NCBI GenBank assembly: GCA_963734685.1
Contig: CAVTIC010000001.1
Span: 930,001 to 994,000, forward strand
Origin: JAOUEA01 sp963734685
GTDB lineage: Bacteria; Actinomycetota; UBA4738; HRBIN12
Direction of reading: 5' to 3'
DNA: 64,000 nt
Each line of letters opens with the position of its first letter. Position 1 is the stretch's first letter. A model generated the notes under the pieces. The model saw only the letters and a list, made by a program, of their open reading frames with translations. It searched no databases and was not told where the DNA came from. Both the position numbers and the translations under genes were made by a program. This document shows positions 44,574 to 53,174 of the stretch, in pieces.

Positions 44574-45998
44574 ATGGGGTCCCTCGTTCTGTTCACACGC
44601 GATCTGCGGGTGCACGATCACCCTGCCCTCGATGCCGCCGCACGATCGGGCGACGAGGTCATCCCGCTGTTCGTGCTGGAGCCCTCGTTGCTCGCTCGGA
44701 GCTCGAACCGCACCAGGTTCTTGACCGAATGCCTCGTCGACCTCGATCGGTCGCTGGCACGTCGCGGGGGACGTCTCCTCGTTCGTCAGGGCGATGTGAT
44801 CGCGCGCGCCGTGGAGGCCGCTCGTAGATCGAAGGTCGACGCGGTGCACGTCACGGCCGACGTCAGCGGATACGCGCAACGGCGCGAGCAGGCGCTCCGA
44901 TCGGCGTTGGCGACGCTCGGCGTCGAGCTCCACGTGCATCGAGGGAACGCCGTGGTCGAACCGGGCGACGTCGCGCCGCCGGGCAAGTCTGCATACTCCG
45001 TATTCACGCCGTACCACCGCGCGTGGGCGCAGGTGCCGCGCCGGACCGTGCTGGGTCCACCGGATCGGATCGCGTCCCCTGCCGAGATGGGATCTGGCTC
45101 GATACCTGAGCCGAGCACCGTGACGCCCGATTCGCTCGACCTGCCTCCAGGGGGCGAGTCCGCCGCGCGGAAGCATCTCGACTCGTATCTCGACGGTGCC
45201 GCCTCACGTTACGCCGAGGTGCGGAACGATCTGGCCGCCGACGCGACTTCCCGGCTCTCGCCGTACCTGCGCTTCGGGTGCCTGAGCGCGGACGAGATCG
45301 TGACCCGGGCCTCGTCCGTGCCGGGCGCCGCTGAGCTCATTAGACAGGTCGCGTGGCGTGACTTCTACGGACAGCTGCTCGCACACGATCCATCGGTCGC
45401 CTGGCGCGACTTCCGTGAGCTGCCCGATGACGTGCCCCCCGTGCCTGAGCACGCCGACTACCTGCTCGAGCGTTGGGCCTCGGGACGGACCGGCATCCCG
45501 CTCGTCGACGCCGGTATGCGCCAGCTGCGTCGTGAAGGCTGGATGCACAACCGCGCGCGCATGGTGACGGCGTCGTTCCTGACGCGGCGGCTCGGTGTCC
45601 CCTGGCAACGAGGGGCGGCGCATTTCTTCCGGTGGCTGGTCGACGGCGACCCGGCGAACAACTCGGGGGGCTGGCAGTGGGTGGCCGGCACCGGGACCGA
45701 TCCCCGGCGCTCTCGCTCGTTCAACCCCGTTCGGCAGGCCATGCGGTTCGACCCCCTCGGCGACTACGTGCGCCGATACGTGCGGGAACTGGCAGCGGTG
45801 GAGGCACCCCAGATCTTCGCGCCGTGGTGGGACCCGGACCTGTTGAGTGCGACCGGGTATCCGGCGCCGATCCTCGAGGTGCCGTCGACGGGGTCGCGGC
45901 TGCGACCGAAGCCGAAGCCGCAACCGCCTGGCCCGGGTGCACCTCCCTTCCGTGCAGGTGAGCCCGCGCACCCGGGCCAGGTCTCACTCCCTCCATAG
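44574..45998 (+). CDS. phr: Deoxyribodipyrimidine photolyase (cryptochrome/photolyase family)
   Basis: 474 residues. N-terminal antenna-binding domain (LVLFTRDLRVHDHPALDAAAR) and C-terminal FAD-binding helical domain: LSPYLRFGCLSADEI, LIRQVAWRDFYGQLL, GMRQLRREGWMHNRARMVTASFLTR, and GGWQWVAGTGTDPRRSRSFNPVRQ. These match class I CPD photolyases that use light to split cyclobutane dimers. The last ~35 residues are Pro/Lys-rich and not conserved. Leaderless start after TACGGT. It is divergent from the S2P gene. The same 2-kb area holds the AdnAB repair genes. Confidence 0.94.
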   Translation: MGSLVLFTRDLRVHDHPALDAAARSGDEVIPLFVLEPSLLARSSNRTRFLTECLVDLDRSLARRGGRLLVRQGDVIARAVEAARRSKVDAVHVTADVSGYAQRREQALRSALATLGVELHVHRGNAVVEPGDVAPPGKSAYSVFTPYHRAWAQVPRRTVLGPPDRIASPAEMGSGSIPEPSTVTPDSLDLPPGGESAARKHLDSYLDGAASRYAEVRNDLAADATSRLSPYLRFGCLSADEIVTRASSVPGAAELIRQVAWRDFYGQLLAHDPSVAWRDFRELPDDVPPVPEHADYLLERWASGRTGIPLVDAGMRQLRREGWMHNRARMVTASFLTRRLGVPWQRGAAHFFRWLVDGDPANNSGGWQWVAGTGTDPRRSRSFNPVRQAMRFDPLGDYVRRYVRELAAVEAPQIFAPWWDPDLLSATGYPAPILEVPSTGSRLRPKPKPQPPGPGAPPFRAGEPAHPGQVSLPP

Positions 45999-46093
45999 GG
46001 AGCACGGGCGACCGGTGTTCGGGCGAGCTCACGGGTCGGTGGCAGAAGATCGGGGCCTTCCCACCTGAGCGATCTCAGCCAGAGATCGGAAGC

Positions 46094-47011
46094 TCACTCG
46101 GGGAGGTCGAGGTCGAGCATGTCGCCGAGCTCCCGGGCATTTCGCACCGCGAAGTCGCGGTAGCAGTTGTTCATGAGCACGTGTGTCTCGCGTGCCTGGC
46201 CCGCGAGCCCCTCGACCCGCGGGACCCACTCGGCGAGCTCGTCCTTCGTGTAGTCGTAGCGGAAGCGTTCGCTCGCGGTCTCGGACTTCGACTCCCACGC
46301 CTTCGGGTCGCGGCCGTGGAAGCGCACCATCGCGAGGTCGTCGGCGGTCGTCGCCGCGACCGGCGGCAGGCTGGAGTCGAACCCCTGCGGCATGTCGACG
46401 CAGACGTACGGCAGACGGCGCTCCGAGAGGAAGCCGAGCGTCTCCTCGACGTTGCGCTCCTCCATCCAGCTCTTGTGCCGGAACTCCACCGCCACGCGGA
46501 AGTCGGGGAGCCGCTCCGCGCACTCCTCGATGTACGCCTTGTTCGCCCGCGAGATGACGAACCACTGCGGGAACTGGAACAGCACGGCCCCGAGCTTGCC
46601 CGCCGAGTGCAGCGGCATCAGCGCGTCGCGGAACCGCTGCCAGACCTCGGCCACGACCTCGTCGGGGAGCTTGTCGCGGTAGAGGCGGCGCTTCGCCAGT
46701 GTCTCGGGGGGAAGCTCCGTCGCCAGGTCCTTGTAGAGCGATTCCGTTCGCGTCGGGTGATTCGTGAGCAGCGAGTAGGCCTTGATGTTGAACGTGAAGT
46801 CGGCAGGCGTGCGCTCGATCCACAGCACGGAGTTCTTCTCGCTCGGAGGGAAGTAGTAGGTGGAGTCGACCTCCACGAGTGGGAACCGCGAGGCGTAGAA
46901 CTCCAGGCGTGCCTTGGCGGTCTTCGCCTCACGCGGGTAGAAGCCGCCGTCCTTCACCAAGGTCGGGTCGGTCCAGCTCGAGGTGCCGATCAGGATACGG
47001 CCGGTGGCCAT
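46094..47011 (-). CDS. DUF72 (YecE-like) family protein
   Basis: 305 residues with a TIM-barrel-like fold. Markers: ILIGTSSWTDPTL at the N-terminus, FYASRFPLVEVDSTYY, TFNIKAYSLLTNHP, LGAVLFQFPQWF, FRVAVEFRHKSW and the C-terminal THVLMNNCYRDFAVRNA. The family is widespread but its activity is not known. The ATG has no clear ribosome site; the gene follows the PGPGW-protein gene by 12 bases and may be cotranscribed with it. Confidence 0.88.
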   Translation of the reverse strand: MATGRILIGTSSWTDPTLVKDGGFYPREAKTAKARLEFYASRFPLVEVDSTYYFPPSEKNSVLWIERTPADFTFNIKAYSLLTNHPTRTESLYKDLATELPPETLAKRRLYRDKLPDEVVAEVWQRFRDALMPLHSAGKLGAVLFQFPQWFVISRANKAYIEECAERLPDFRVAVEFRHKSWMEERNVEETLGFLSERRLPYVCVDMPQGFDSSLPPVAATTADDLAMVRFHGRDPKAWESKSETASERFRYDYTKDELAEWVPRVEGLAGQARETHVLMNNCYRDFAVRNARELGDMLDLDLPE

Positions 47012-47023
47012 GCGTGTTGGGGC

Positions 47024-47458
47024 TCAGGCGTCGTCGGTCGAGCTCGGGAGGGCGCCGTTGCGCTGCGCCTTGCGCTCCGCACGGTTGTTCTTGCGTTGGA
47101 TCACGGCATCCTTGGCCTGCTCCGCCTTGTCCTTGGCCTTGGACAGCAGGCGACGGGCCCAGAGGTACTCGGTCGAGAGGATCGCGAGTCCGGCGAAGAT
47201 CAGCAGCCATCCGGGGCCGGGGAGGACCAGCAGCGCGACGCCGGCCAGCAGCACGGCGAACCCGGCGATCGTGATGACGATGCGCTTGCCGTTGCGGCCG
47301 ATGAACCTGCCGACGGCCTTGACCCACACGACCGAGGGGTGGTCGTGCCACTTCTTCGCCATGCCCGGCTCGGCGAGCAGCTCCTCCACGACTTCGCTGG
47401 CGTCGCGCTCCTCGGGGTCGTCGCCCCATACGTCATGGCGATGGAGGTGTTCGCTCAT
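47024..47458 (-). CDS. PGPGW-motif membrane protein (TIGR02611-like)
   Basis: 144 residues from the ATG at 47458 (an in-frame ATG four codons upstream is possible). An acidic N-terminal part is followed by two closely spaced membrane helices that hold the signature LVLPGPGWLLIFAGLAIL, then a charged, Lys/Arg-rich cytoplasmic tail. This small actinobacterial family has no known function. Upstream of and close to the DUF72 gene. Confidence 0.8.
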   Translation of the reverse strand: MSEHLHRHDVWGDDPEERDASEVVEELLAEPGMAKKWHDHPSVVWVKAVGRFIGRNGKRIVITIAGFAVLLAGVALLVLPGPGWLLIFAGLAILSTEYLWARRLLSKAKDKAEQAKDAVIQRKNNRAERKAQRNGALPSSTDDA

Positions 47459-47526
47459 CGGACCCGTCATCCTCTCACGGACGCACGGGATCGCGGAAGT
47501 TCCGCGTCGGCGCCTACCCGGCGCGC

Positions 47527-47970
47527 TCAGTCGTCGTCAGAGCCGCCACCGCCGGAGCCGTCTTCTCCGGAGCCCGAGGAGTCGTCTCCTCCAGAACCCG
47601 AGGGGTCGTCGCTTCCTGAACCCGAGCCCGAGTCGTCGGAACCCGATCCGGAGGAGTCGTCACTGCCCCCGGAGCCGGGGACGGAACCCGACCCCGACGA
47701 GTGGTCGTCCCCGCCGCCCGCTGGGCTCGGGGAGGGCGACCAAGAAGGCGTCCAGCCGTCGCCGTGCTGGCTGCTCTGAGCGGCGCCGGCGGAGCCCCCG
47801 ACGTCCCCTCCGCCTCCGACCGGCGCGGCGCTCGGTGTGCGACCGATCGAGATCGGTTCGGTCGGGTCGCTCAGCTGATGGCCGGTGACCGCGAAGGCTG
47901 CGACCGAGACCGTGCCGGCCAGCATGAGACCTCCGAGCCCGTAAGCGGCGGCGACCAGGAATCGCTTCAT
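47527..47970 (-). CDS. Exported Ser/Gly/Asp-rich low-complexity protein
   Basis: 147 residues. A signal peptide or anchor (about 5-30, FLVAAAYGLGGLMLAGTVSVAAFA) is followed by a low-complexity region; from residue ~88 it is almost only Ser, Gly and Asp (GSGSDDSGSGSGSDD). Such acidic disordered tails can bind calcium or cell-wall cations. TACCCT lies 7 bases before the ATG. No family recognised. It lies downstream of the Rv2466c-like and two-component genes on the same strand but has its own promoter. Confidence 0.65.
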   Translation of the reverse strand: MKRFLVAAAYGLGGLMLAGTVSVAAFAVTGHQLSDPTEPISIGRTPSAAPVGGGGDVGGSAGAAQSSQHGDGWTPSWSPSPSPAGGGDDHSSGSGSVPGSGGSDDSSGSGSDDSGSGSGSDDPSGSGGDDSSGSGEDGSGGGGSDDD

Positions 47971-47977
47971 ACCTCGG

Positions 47978-47983
47978 AGGGTA
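47978..47983 (-). promoter_or_regulatory. -10 element of the Ser/Gly/Asp-rich protein gene (leaderless)
   Basis: TACCCT on the minus strand, 7 bases before the ATG at 47970. Confidence 0.45.
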
Positions 47984-48006
47984 GAGGGCTCCTTGCTAAG
48001 GGCTGG

Positions 48007-48642
48007 TTAAGCGCGCAAGGGCATGTGAAGCGGGGCGGGCCGGCGGTCCCTGGGCCAGCGCTTGAGCTCGTACACGTCGTCACGCCCGATCAGCCACGAT
48101 ACGTGCGACCACCATTCCAGGGCTTCGTCGCCCGTCGGGGCGAGGGGCATGATCGGGCCGTAGATCGGTGGCGCCTCGTCGAGCTGGAGCGTCGGCACGC
48201 CGAACACATCGAGACCGCGGGCCTCCCTGTACTCGGCCACGACCTCGTCCGCCAGCGAGGCGTCGGCGACGGCGCGGTCGACGAGACCCGGCAGGCCCGC
48301 GTCGACGGCAGCCTGCCGCACGAGCTCCGGCGAGACCTGCTCGCCGCGATCGTGGACCAGGGTGCCGAGCGCCGAGTAGTAGGCCTCGAACGCCTCGTCG
48401 CCTCCCTCGTGGCGCGCCAGCGCCAGAGCGACGAGCGCGGCTCCGTATCGTCTCGCCGCTTCGAAGAAAGGTGTGCTCGCCTCGGAGGCGTTCACCTCGA
48501 GTGCGAACAGATACCAGTCGAGCTCGATCACCCCCTCGTCTCGGAGCTCCAGCAACCAGCGCACCGTCTGCCACGCCCATGGACACCCGGGGTCGACCCA
48601 CACCCGGACGAGGGGGATCACGGTCGTGGGCCGGTCATTCAT
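48007..48642 (-). CDS. DsbA-like protein of the Rv2466c (mycothiol-dependent reductase) family
   Basis: 211 residues with a thioredoxin fold and helical insert. The active-site segment WVDPGCPWAWQTVRWLLEL has a single Cys where Rv2466c has a CPWC pair, the CPWA variant common in relatives. The cis-Pro segment is FGVPTLQLDE. Rv2466c uses mycothiol to reduce substrates and activates nitro-drugs; whether the single-Cys form does this is unknown. Its ATG overlaps the stop of the histidine kinase gene (ATGA), so it belongs to the two-component operon. The Ala codon is an ordinary GCG, not a UGA selenocysteine site. Confidence 0.85.
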   Translation of the reverse strand: MNDRPTTVIPLVRVWVDPGCPWAWQTVRWLLELRDEGVIELDWYLFALEVNASEASTPFFEAARRYGAALVALALARHEGGDEAFEAYYSALGTLVHDRGEQVSPELVRQAAVDAGLPGLVDRAVADASLADEVVAEYREARGLDVFGVPTLQLDEAPPIYGPIMPLAPTGDEALEWWSHVSWLIGRDDVYELKRWPRDRRPAPLHMPLRA

Positions 48643-50057
48643 GCGTCCTCGGTTCGTCGGGCATCAGCCGACGGACGCAATCGCAGCTCGATGCGCGTGC
48701 CGCCGTCCTCGGGAGCGACGACCTCGAGTTCGCCACCCCACCGTTCGGTCAGGTCGCGAGCGATCGCGAGCCCCAGGCCCGAGCCGCCGGGAGGGGCGTC
48801 CGCGCCGCGGAAGAACCGATCCGTCACCGAGCGCCGATCCGACTCGTCGATGCCGGGACCGTGGTCGCGAACGGAGAGCACCGTGCGCTTCATACCCGGA
48901 ACCACCTCCACCTCCACCCGTCCGGGGGCGTAGGTGAGCGCGTTGTCGATCAGGTTGTCGAGGACCTGGTCGAGGTCGGTGGGGTTGGCGTGCACCCGTG
49001 CCGCGCCGTCGATCGACGTCGTCAGCGTCGAGCGTCGTTCGCCGGCTCGATCGAGCCACCGGTCGACGGCGGCTCGCGCCCGTTCGCCGGCGTCCGCTTC
49101 GGTGGTGGCCCCTTCCTCGATCTCATGGGCGACCTGCAACATGCGGTCCACGGTGCCGGCCATGCGGTCGACCTCGAGGTCGGCAGCCTCCAGCTGTCGG
49201 CGGAGATCGGGGTCGCCCGCGTCTCCCGCCTCCTCAGCGGCACGCTCGATCCGCAGCTTCATGCCGGTGAGCGGCGTGCGGAGCTGGTGCGAGGCGTTCG
49301 CCACGAACGATCGCTGCGCATCGAAGGTGCGCTCCACGCGGTCGGCCATCTCATCGAACGAGGCCGCGAGCTCCTGCACCTCGTCCGGGCCACGAACCTC
49401 TCCCGCGCGGGTGGCCAGATCTCCTCGCCCGAGTCGGCGCGCAGCATCGGCGAGCCGGGTGAGCGGCTTCGCCAGCGACCCGGCGAGAGCGAATGCGACC
49501 AGCATGCCCACCACCAACCCTGAGAGTCCGATCACGACGACGCCGATCGTGATCGTTCGCACCGAGTCGCTCACCCGTTGCACGTCCAGCGTGATGCGCA
49601 CCGCACCGACGATCGACGGACGTCCACTCGCGTCGCCGACGATCGGCGCCGACGCGAGCAGTAGGTCGAGGTCGAGCTCCTCGCTGCGGCGCACCAGGGC
49701 ATCGGGTTGCCCGTCCACGAGCGCGGTGAGCACCTCGGGCCGTTCGGTGGTCGCGTAGTCCTCGCCGACCGCGGACGTCGGTGGCTCGGGGAACGGGTTC
49801 GCGTCGGCGAGCACCACGCCGCCGGGGTCCATCAAGAGGACACGGCCGTCGATCTCGCGCGCGTAGCGTTCCGCTTGCCGCTCTAACTCAGCCGCCGACG
49901 CCCGGGTCATGGTCTCGTCGCCGAACGACGCCGCCAGCGCCTGCGCGGTGACCTTCGCCTGTCCGAGCAACTCCGAGCGTGCGCGCTCGCGTAGATTGAC
50001 GGCCAGGGGCACGACGAGCGCAACGATCACCGTGACGAGCACGTAGGCGAAGGCCAT
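48639..50057 (-). CDS. Sensor histidine kinase (OmpR partner)
   Basis: 472 residues from the ATG at 50057. Two membrane helices (about 2-22 and 165-190) flank a ~140-residue extracellular sensor. A HAMP domain follows (LAKPLTRLADAARRLGRGDL), then the HisKA H-box FVANASHQLRTPLTGMK and the ATPase with N-box LDNLIDNALTYAPG, DHGPGID and GGSGLGLAIARDL. The start is uncertain: the sequence just upstream (TKVRTRLV) looks like a normal cytoplasmic lead-in and follows AAGGAG, but has no ATG/GTG/TTG codon. It lies 37 bases after its response regulator and overlaps the Rv2466c-like gene. Confidence 0.9.
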   Translation of the reverse strand: MAFAYVLVTVIVALVVPLAVNLRERARSELLGQAKVTAQALAASFGDETMTRASAAELERQAERYAREIDGRVLLMDPGGVVLADANPFPEPPTSAVGEDYATTERPEVLTALVDGQPDALVRRSEELDLDLLLASAPIVGDASGRPSIVGAVRITLDVQRVSDSVRTITIGVVVIGLSGLVVGMLVAFALAGSLAKPLTRLADAARRLGRGDLATRAGEVRGPDEVQELAASFDEMADRVERTFDAQRSFVANASHQLRTPLTGMKLRIERAAEEAGDAGDPDLRRQLEAADLEVDRMAGTVDRMLQVAHEIEEGATTEADAGERARAAVDRWLDRAGERRSTLTTSIDGAARVHANPTDLDQVLDNLIDNALTYAPGRVEVEVVPGMKRTVLSVRDHGPGIDESDRRSVTDRFFRGADAPPGGSGLGLAIARDLTERWGGELEVVAPEDGGTRIELRLRPSADARRTEDA

Positions 50058-50094
50058 GACGAGTCGCGTTCGGACCTTCGTGGCGATCGCTCCT

Positions 50095-50793
50095 TCAGAC
50101 GTCCTTCGGCGATGCGAAACGGAAACCGACGCCGCGGGTGGTGGTGATGTAACGGGGCTTCGAGGCGTCATCCTCGATCTTCTTGCGGAGCCAGGAGATG
50201 TGCACGTCGAGGGTCTTCGTGGGTCCGAACCAGTGCGGATCCCACACCTCATCCATGATCTCTACCCGTGGAACGACCTCCCCTGCACGTGACATGAGCA
50301 GGTGGAGCAGGTCGAACTCCTTCGCGGCGAGGTCGACGCCTTCGGTTCCCTTCGTGACGATGCGCGAGGCCGGGTCGAGGGTGATCGCGCCGATCGTGAT
50401 GGGCGTCTTGCGGCCCTGGTCGTCGGTGGTCCGGCCTCGGCGCATGATCGCTCGCATGCGTGCGACGAGCTCGCCGGCGCTGAACGGCTTGACGACGTAG
50501 TCGTCCGCGCCCAGCTCGAGTCCCACGATGCGGTCGACCTCCTCGCCCCGGGCCGTGAGCATGATGATCGGCACGTCGGAGCGTCTGCGGATCTCACGAC
50601 ACAGATCGCGGCCGTCGCCGTCGGGGAGCATGACGTCGAGCAGCAGGAAGTCGGGCTCTGCATCCTCGAATGCGTCCATCGCCTGGGCGACGGTGGGCGT
50701 CACCTCCGTCTCGAACCCCTCCCGACCGAGGTGCTCGGCGAGCGGTTCGGAGATGCCGACCTCGTCTTCCACGACGAGCACGCGAGGCTTCAT
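50095..50793 (-). CDS. OmpR-family response regulator
   Basis: 232 residues. Receiver domain with acidic pocket VEDE, phosphoacceptor D53 in LLLDVMLPDGDG, LTARG and the switch lysine in YVVKPFSAGEL. The C-terminal winged helix (about 135-230) has LAAKEFDLLHLLMSRAGEVV and SKPRYITTTRGVGFRFA. It is the first gene of the operon RR-HK-Rv2466c-like. TACCAT lies 6 bases before the ATG, so the mRNA is probably leaderless. Confidence 0.95.
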   Translation of the reverse strand: MKPRVLVVEDEVGISEPLAEHLGREGFETEVTPTVAQAMDAFEDAEPDFLLLDVMLPDGDGRDLCREIRRRSDVPIIMLTARGEEVDRIVGLELGADDYVVKPFSAGELVARMRAIMRRGRTTDDQGRKTPITIGAITLDPASRIVTKGTEGVDLAAKEFDLLHLLMSRAGEVVPRVEIMDEVWDPHWFGPTKTLDVHISWLRKKIEDDASKPRYITTTRGVGFRFASPKDV

Positions 50794-50799
50794 GCGTCG

Positions 50800-50805
50800 A
50801 TGGTA
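50800..50805 (-). promoter_or_regulatory. -10 element of the two-component operon (leaderless)
   Basis: TACCAT on the minus strand, 6 bases before the ATG at 50793. Confidence 0.5.
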
Positions 50806-51079
50806 GCCGCGGGGGTGAGGGAGCCGCCCGGCGCTGTTGTCACTCTTTCTTGGGGCCGGGTGCCCCGCTGTCCTTGCACCGTGTCAGCACCGTTCGGTAC
50901 AAACCTTCCACCGCTCGAATGGATCGGGGGAGCCGAGCGGAAGGGGAGGTTCGAGGTGTCCGCTCGGTTGGATCGCGCTCTCGACGGCGCCCAGGCGTCG
51001 CAATCCGGAGTCCCGCGCCCAGGGTTTTTGAGTGCGGGGTGGTGGCTCTCGATCTGTTGTCGCATCCTTGTTGTCGGGG
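50806..51079. other. Intergenic stretch without a recognised gene
   Basis: Between the divergent response-regulator promoter and the first recognisable remnant of the decayed kinase. Open frames here have no family likeness or ribosome sites. It may contain the eroded promoter and N-terminus of the kinase. Confidence 0.5.
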
Positions 51080-52365
51080 CGATCGGCAACTCCGAGCGAT
51101 GGGTCTGCCGTCGAGCTGGTGGCGTGGGTAGCCTTCTGCCTCGGCTTGCGGGCTGATTCCTGTCCCGTCAGGACGAGGGGCGTGTCTGGCCTTCGACCTC
51201 CCGTTGGTGCTGGGCGCCGGCTTCGTCTTTGGTCCGATCGGTGGCTGGCCTCGTGGCATTCCTTGGTGTGCTTCGACATTCGGGAGGTGAGGCGTGAGGT
51301 CTCGTTCGGGCGGTCGCTGTTCAATCGTGCCCAGGTTTCGCTGAGCGGGATGACGGGGTCTTGGCATTCGACGCGCTGGGCGGCGACTTGGATCCTGGCG
51401 GGTCCGCGATTCTCCTCGGACTCGCGGCGATCGTGCGGCGACTGCCCCGTCAACTACTTGCTCGTCGCTCTTACTGGCGAATCAGGAGCACGAGGCCGAT
51501 CTTCGGATGTGGTTGGTGATATGTACTTGGGCTCCGCTCGAAGGTTCGCTGTGCTTATGTGTGCTTCGGTTTCATTGCGTACTGGTGGGCGCGGCCTACT
51601 CGGGTGGGGAATCGCCGGTGTGTCTTTCAGTCACCGCTCCAGTTGCACTTACGCGCCAGGCCTTCCGTCATCGTCACAGCTTGAGCATGCGGACCGGCGT
51701 ATTGAGGTGAAGGATGAGGCCCTTCGAAACGTCGAGGAGCAGATGCTCAGGGAACGGCGGGATGAGCGCATGGCTCTTGCCGGGGAACTCCACGATGAGG
51801 TTCTGCCACCACTATTCAAGGTGCACCTGATGGGCCAAGTCCTCCGTCAGGACCTGAACACAGGCAGGCTGCTGGATCTGGACGAAGACCTGCCAGAATT
51901 ACTGTCTGCGACCGAAGTCGCGCAAGCTGCCATTCGAGTCCTCGTCAGAGATCTTCGGCGTTCTCAACTTGGACCGGGCGGGCTGGTGGACACCCTTCGC
52001 GCTACTAGCGGCGCAGCTGGAGAGCGCCGGCTCGCGCCTATTGCGCTTGATCTGACTCAAGTGAAGGCTTCACAACTCAGCGCAGTTGCTCCTCTATCAG
52101 GTCATGCGCGAGGCCCTGAGCAATGCGGCCAAGCACGCGAGGGCCACGAAGAATCGTGAGCTGATTGTGGCAGGACGAGGGTCTGCTCAGGTTGCGGGTC
52201 GAAGATGACGGGACGGGCTTTGACCCGACTAGCGTCGATCGGAATCATCACTTCGGTCTTCAGCTGATTTCCGAGCGTGTTGAGGCTGCGCGAGGGACCG
52301 TCGTTGTTGATTCCCGGCTCGGGCAAGGTACGTCGGTCACCGCCGTCCTTCCTCCCGATGCATGA
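51080..52365 (+). pseudogene. Decayed sensor histidine kinase, copy 1
   Basis: Pieces of one kinase are spread over all three frames. In order: PVPSGRGACLAFDLPLVLGA, AGLVAFLGVL, REVRREVSFGRSLFNRAQVS (each in a different frame), then membrane-domain remnants near NYLLVAL. A longer intact block follows: a coiled-coil leading to the HisKA_3 H-box RMALAGELHDEVLPPLF (~51770-51820), then a shift to the N-box VMREALSNAAKHARA, and another shift to the ATPase end LRVEDDGTGFDP...GLQLISERV...GQGTSVTAVLPPDA, stop at 52365. The block order matches the kinase downstream (53175-54326), so the two are paralogues. At least four frame changes make this a true pseudogene. Boundaries at the 5' end are approximate. 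Confidence 0.8.
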
Positions 52366-52444
52366 TCCTTCGGATTCGCTGGATCCGAGGAGAAGACCCA
52401 AGTGCGGGAGGGACGCGCAGAGACAAGGAGAAGCGACAGGAGAG

Positions 52445-52466
52445 AGAGACCCCGCTTGGGGTCTCT
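52445..52466 (-). terminator. Hairpin after the small peptide gene
   Basis: A 9-bp stem (AGAGACCCC/GGGGTCTCT) with a 4-base loop, 6 bases after the peptide-gene stop when read on the minus strand, followed by CTCTCTCC. It can act as a weak intrinsic terminator; read on the plus strand it lies 80 bases after the decayed kinase. Confidence 0.55.
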
Positions 52467-52471
52467 TCTGA

Positions 52472-52588
52472 CTACTTCAAGCCAGAATGCGGGCGGTATG
52501 AGTACCAGCCCCGCCAGTGAGCGCCGCCAGCGAGGGCGACTGCCAGCAGCGAGCTGAGCGCGATGGCGATGCGGCGAGCAATCTTCAT
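52472..52588 (-). CDS. Small exported or membrane peptide, 38 residues
   Basis: 38 codons. AAGGAG lies 6 bases before the ATG, a candidate -10 (TACCGT) is 17 bases before it and a hairpin follows the stop, so it has all parts of a real gene. Residues 1-20 look like a signal peptide: MKIARRIAIALSSLLAVALA, with positive charges, a hydrophobic core and an Ala-x-Ala site. The predicted mature part is 18 residues, rich in Gly, Trp, Tyr, His and Arg (it starts GGAHWRGW) and without Cys or acidic residues. It could be a secreted signal or antimicrobial peptide, or a one-helix membrane protein with a short tail. No family is known to me. It is antisense-oriented between two related sensor kinases, which suggests, but does not show, a functional link. 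Confidence 0.6.
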   Translation of the reverse strand: MKIARRIAIALSSLLAVALAGGAHWRGWYSYRPHSGLK

Positions 52589-52605
52589 CTCAGACTCCTT
52601 CTCCG

Positions 52606-52611
52606 ACGGTA
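52606..52611 (-). promoter_or_regulatory. Candidate -10 element of the small peptide gene
   Basis: TACCGT on the minus strand, 17 bases before the ATG at 52588; it would give a ~10-base leader containing the AAGGAG ribosome site. No good -35. Confidence 0.35.
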
Positions 52612-52793
52612 CTCTTCACACTCCCGATATGACTTCATCCCCACTTGGGGGACCCGTCGCAACTATCGGGGGACACCCGGTTGGGGGACAACGGGGAGTT
52701 AGAGTTACTGCCGTTGACGTAGGGCTTGAGTCAGCTCGCCAATCACCAAGATGGCCTGCTTCCAATGAGAGTCGGTTAGCCCCAAGATGGCTG

Positions 52794-53174
52794 GTGCAAG
52801 CCCCGCCATCGACCTCGTCCCGCTGGCGATCGTTCGCGATCGTCGCGTTTCAACTCGCGGTGATCCTTCCCACGCTTGCCCTGGGGTTCTGGTTGCTTAC
52901 GCGACTTCCCGAGCCACTGCCTGACGGGACGACTTACGCCTAGTCGTGCTCCTCTGGGCACGTCCTCATAGGCCTGGTGGAACTCCTGCCGGTCCCAGTC
53001 TGGCGGGGCCTGCAGGTAGGGGTGGGTTTCCCGCTGCTCTCATGGTGGCAATTCTCAATCCCCCGGGCATAGCAGGCCTGATCGCGTTGTTGGGAGCCTC
53101 GGATCCAAGGGAATACCGACGCGAAGTGTCCTGTCATCCGTGCTCTGTTCAATCGATGTCAGGTTTCCCTGTCG
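52794..53174 (+). pseudogene. Broken N-terminal part of sensor kinase copy 2
   Basis: Starts at a GTG (52794) and encodes a first membrane helix, SFAIVAFQLAVILPTLALGF. An in-frame TAG at 52941 interrupts it. The same frame then continues with VLIGLVELLPVPVWRGLQVG. It shifts to NPPGIAGLIALLGASDPREY and shifts again (near 53125) to IRALFNRCQVSLSVM, which joins the intact kinase frame at 53175. The order of segments matches copy 1, so this was the N-terminus of the downstream gene. One stop and two frameshifts separate it from the kinase. Confidence 0.7.

Larger units (their letters stand above)
52366..52789. other. Gap between the two kinase copies
   Basis: No plus-strand gene was seen. On the minus strand it holds a 38-codon peptide gene with a ribosome site, a promoter-like element and a hairpin, described separately. 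A second small inverted repeat (TCCCC-ACTT-GGGGA, near 52638-52651) has no T-run. Confidence 0.6.

Noticed and set aside
48560..48640. Selenocysteine in the thioredoxin-like CPWA site
   Set aside because: The fourth position is an Ala codon (GCG) and no in-frame TGA occurs there.
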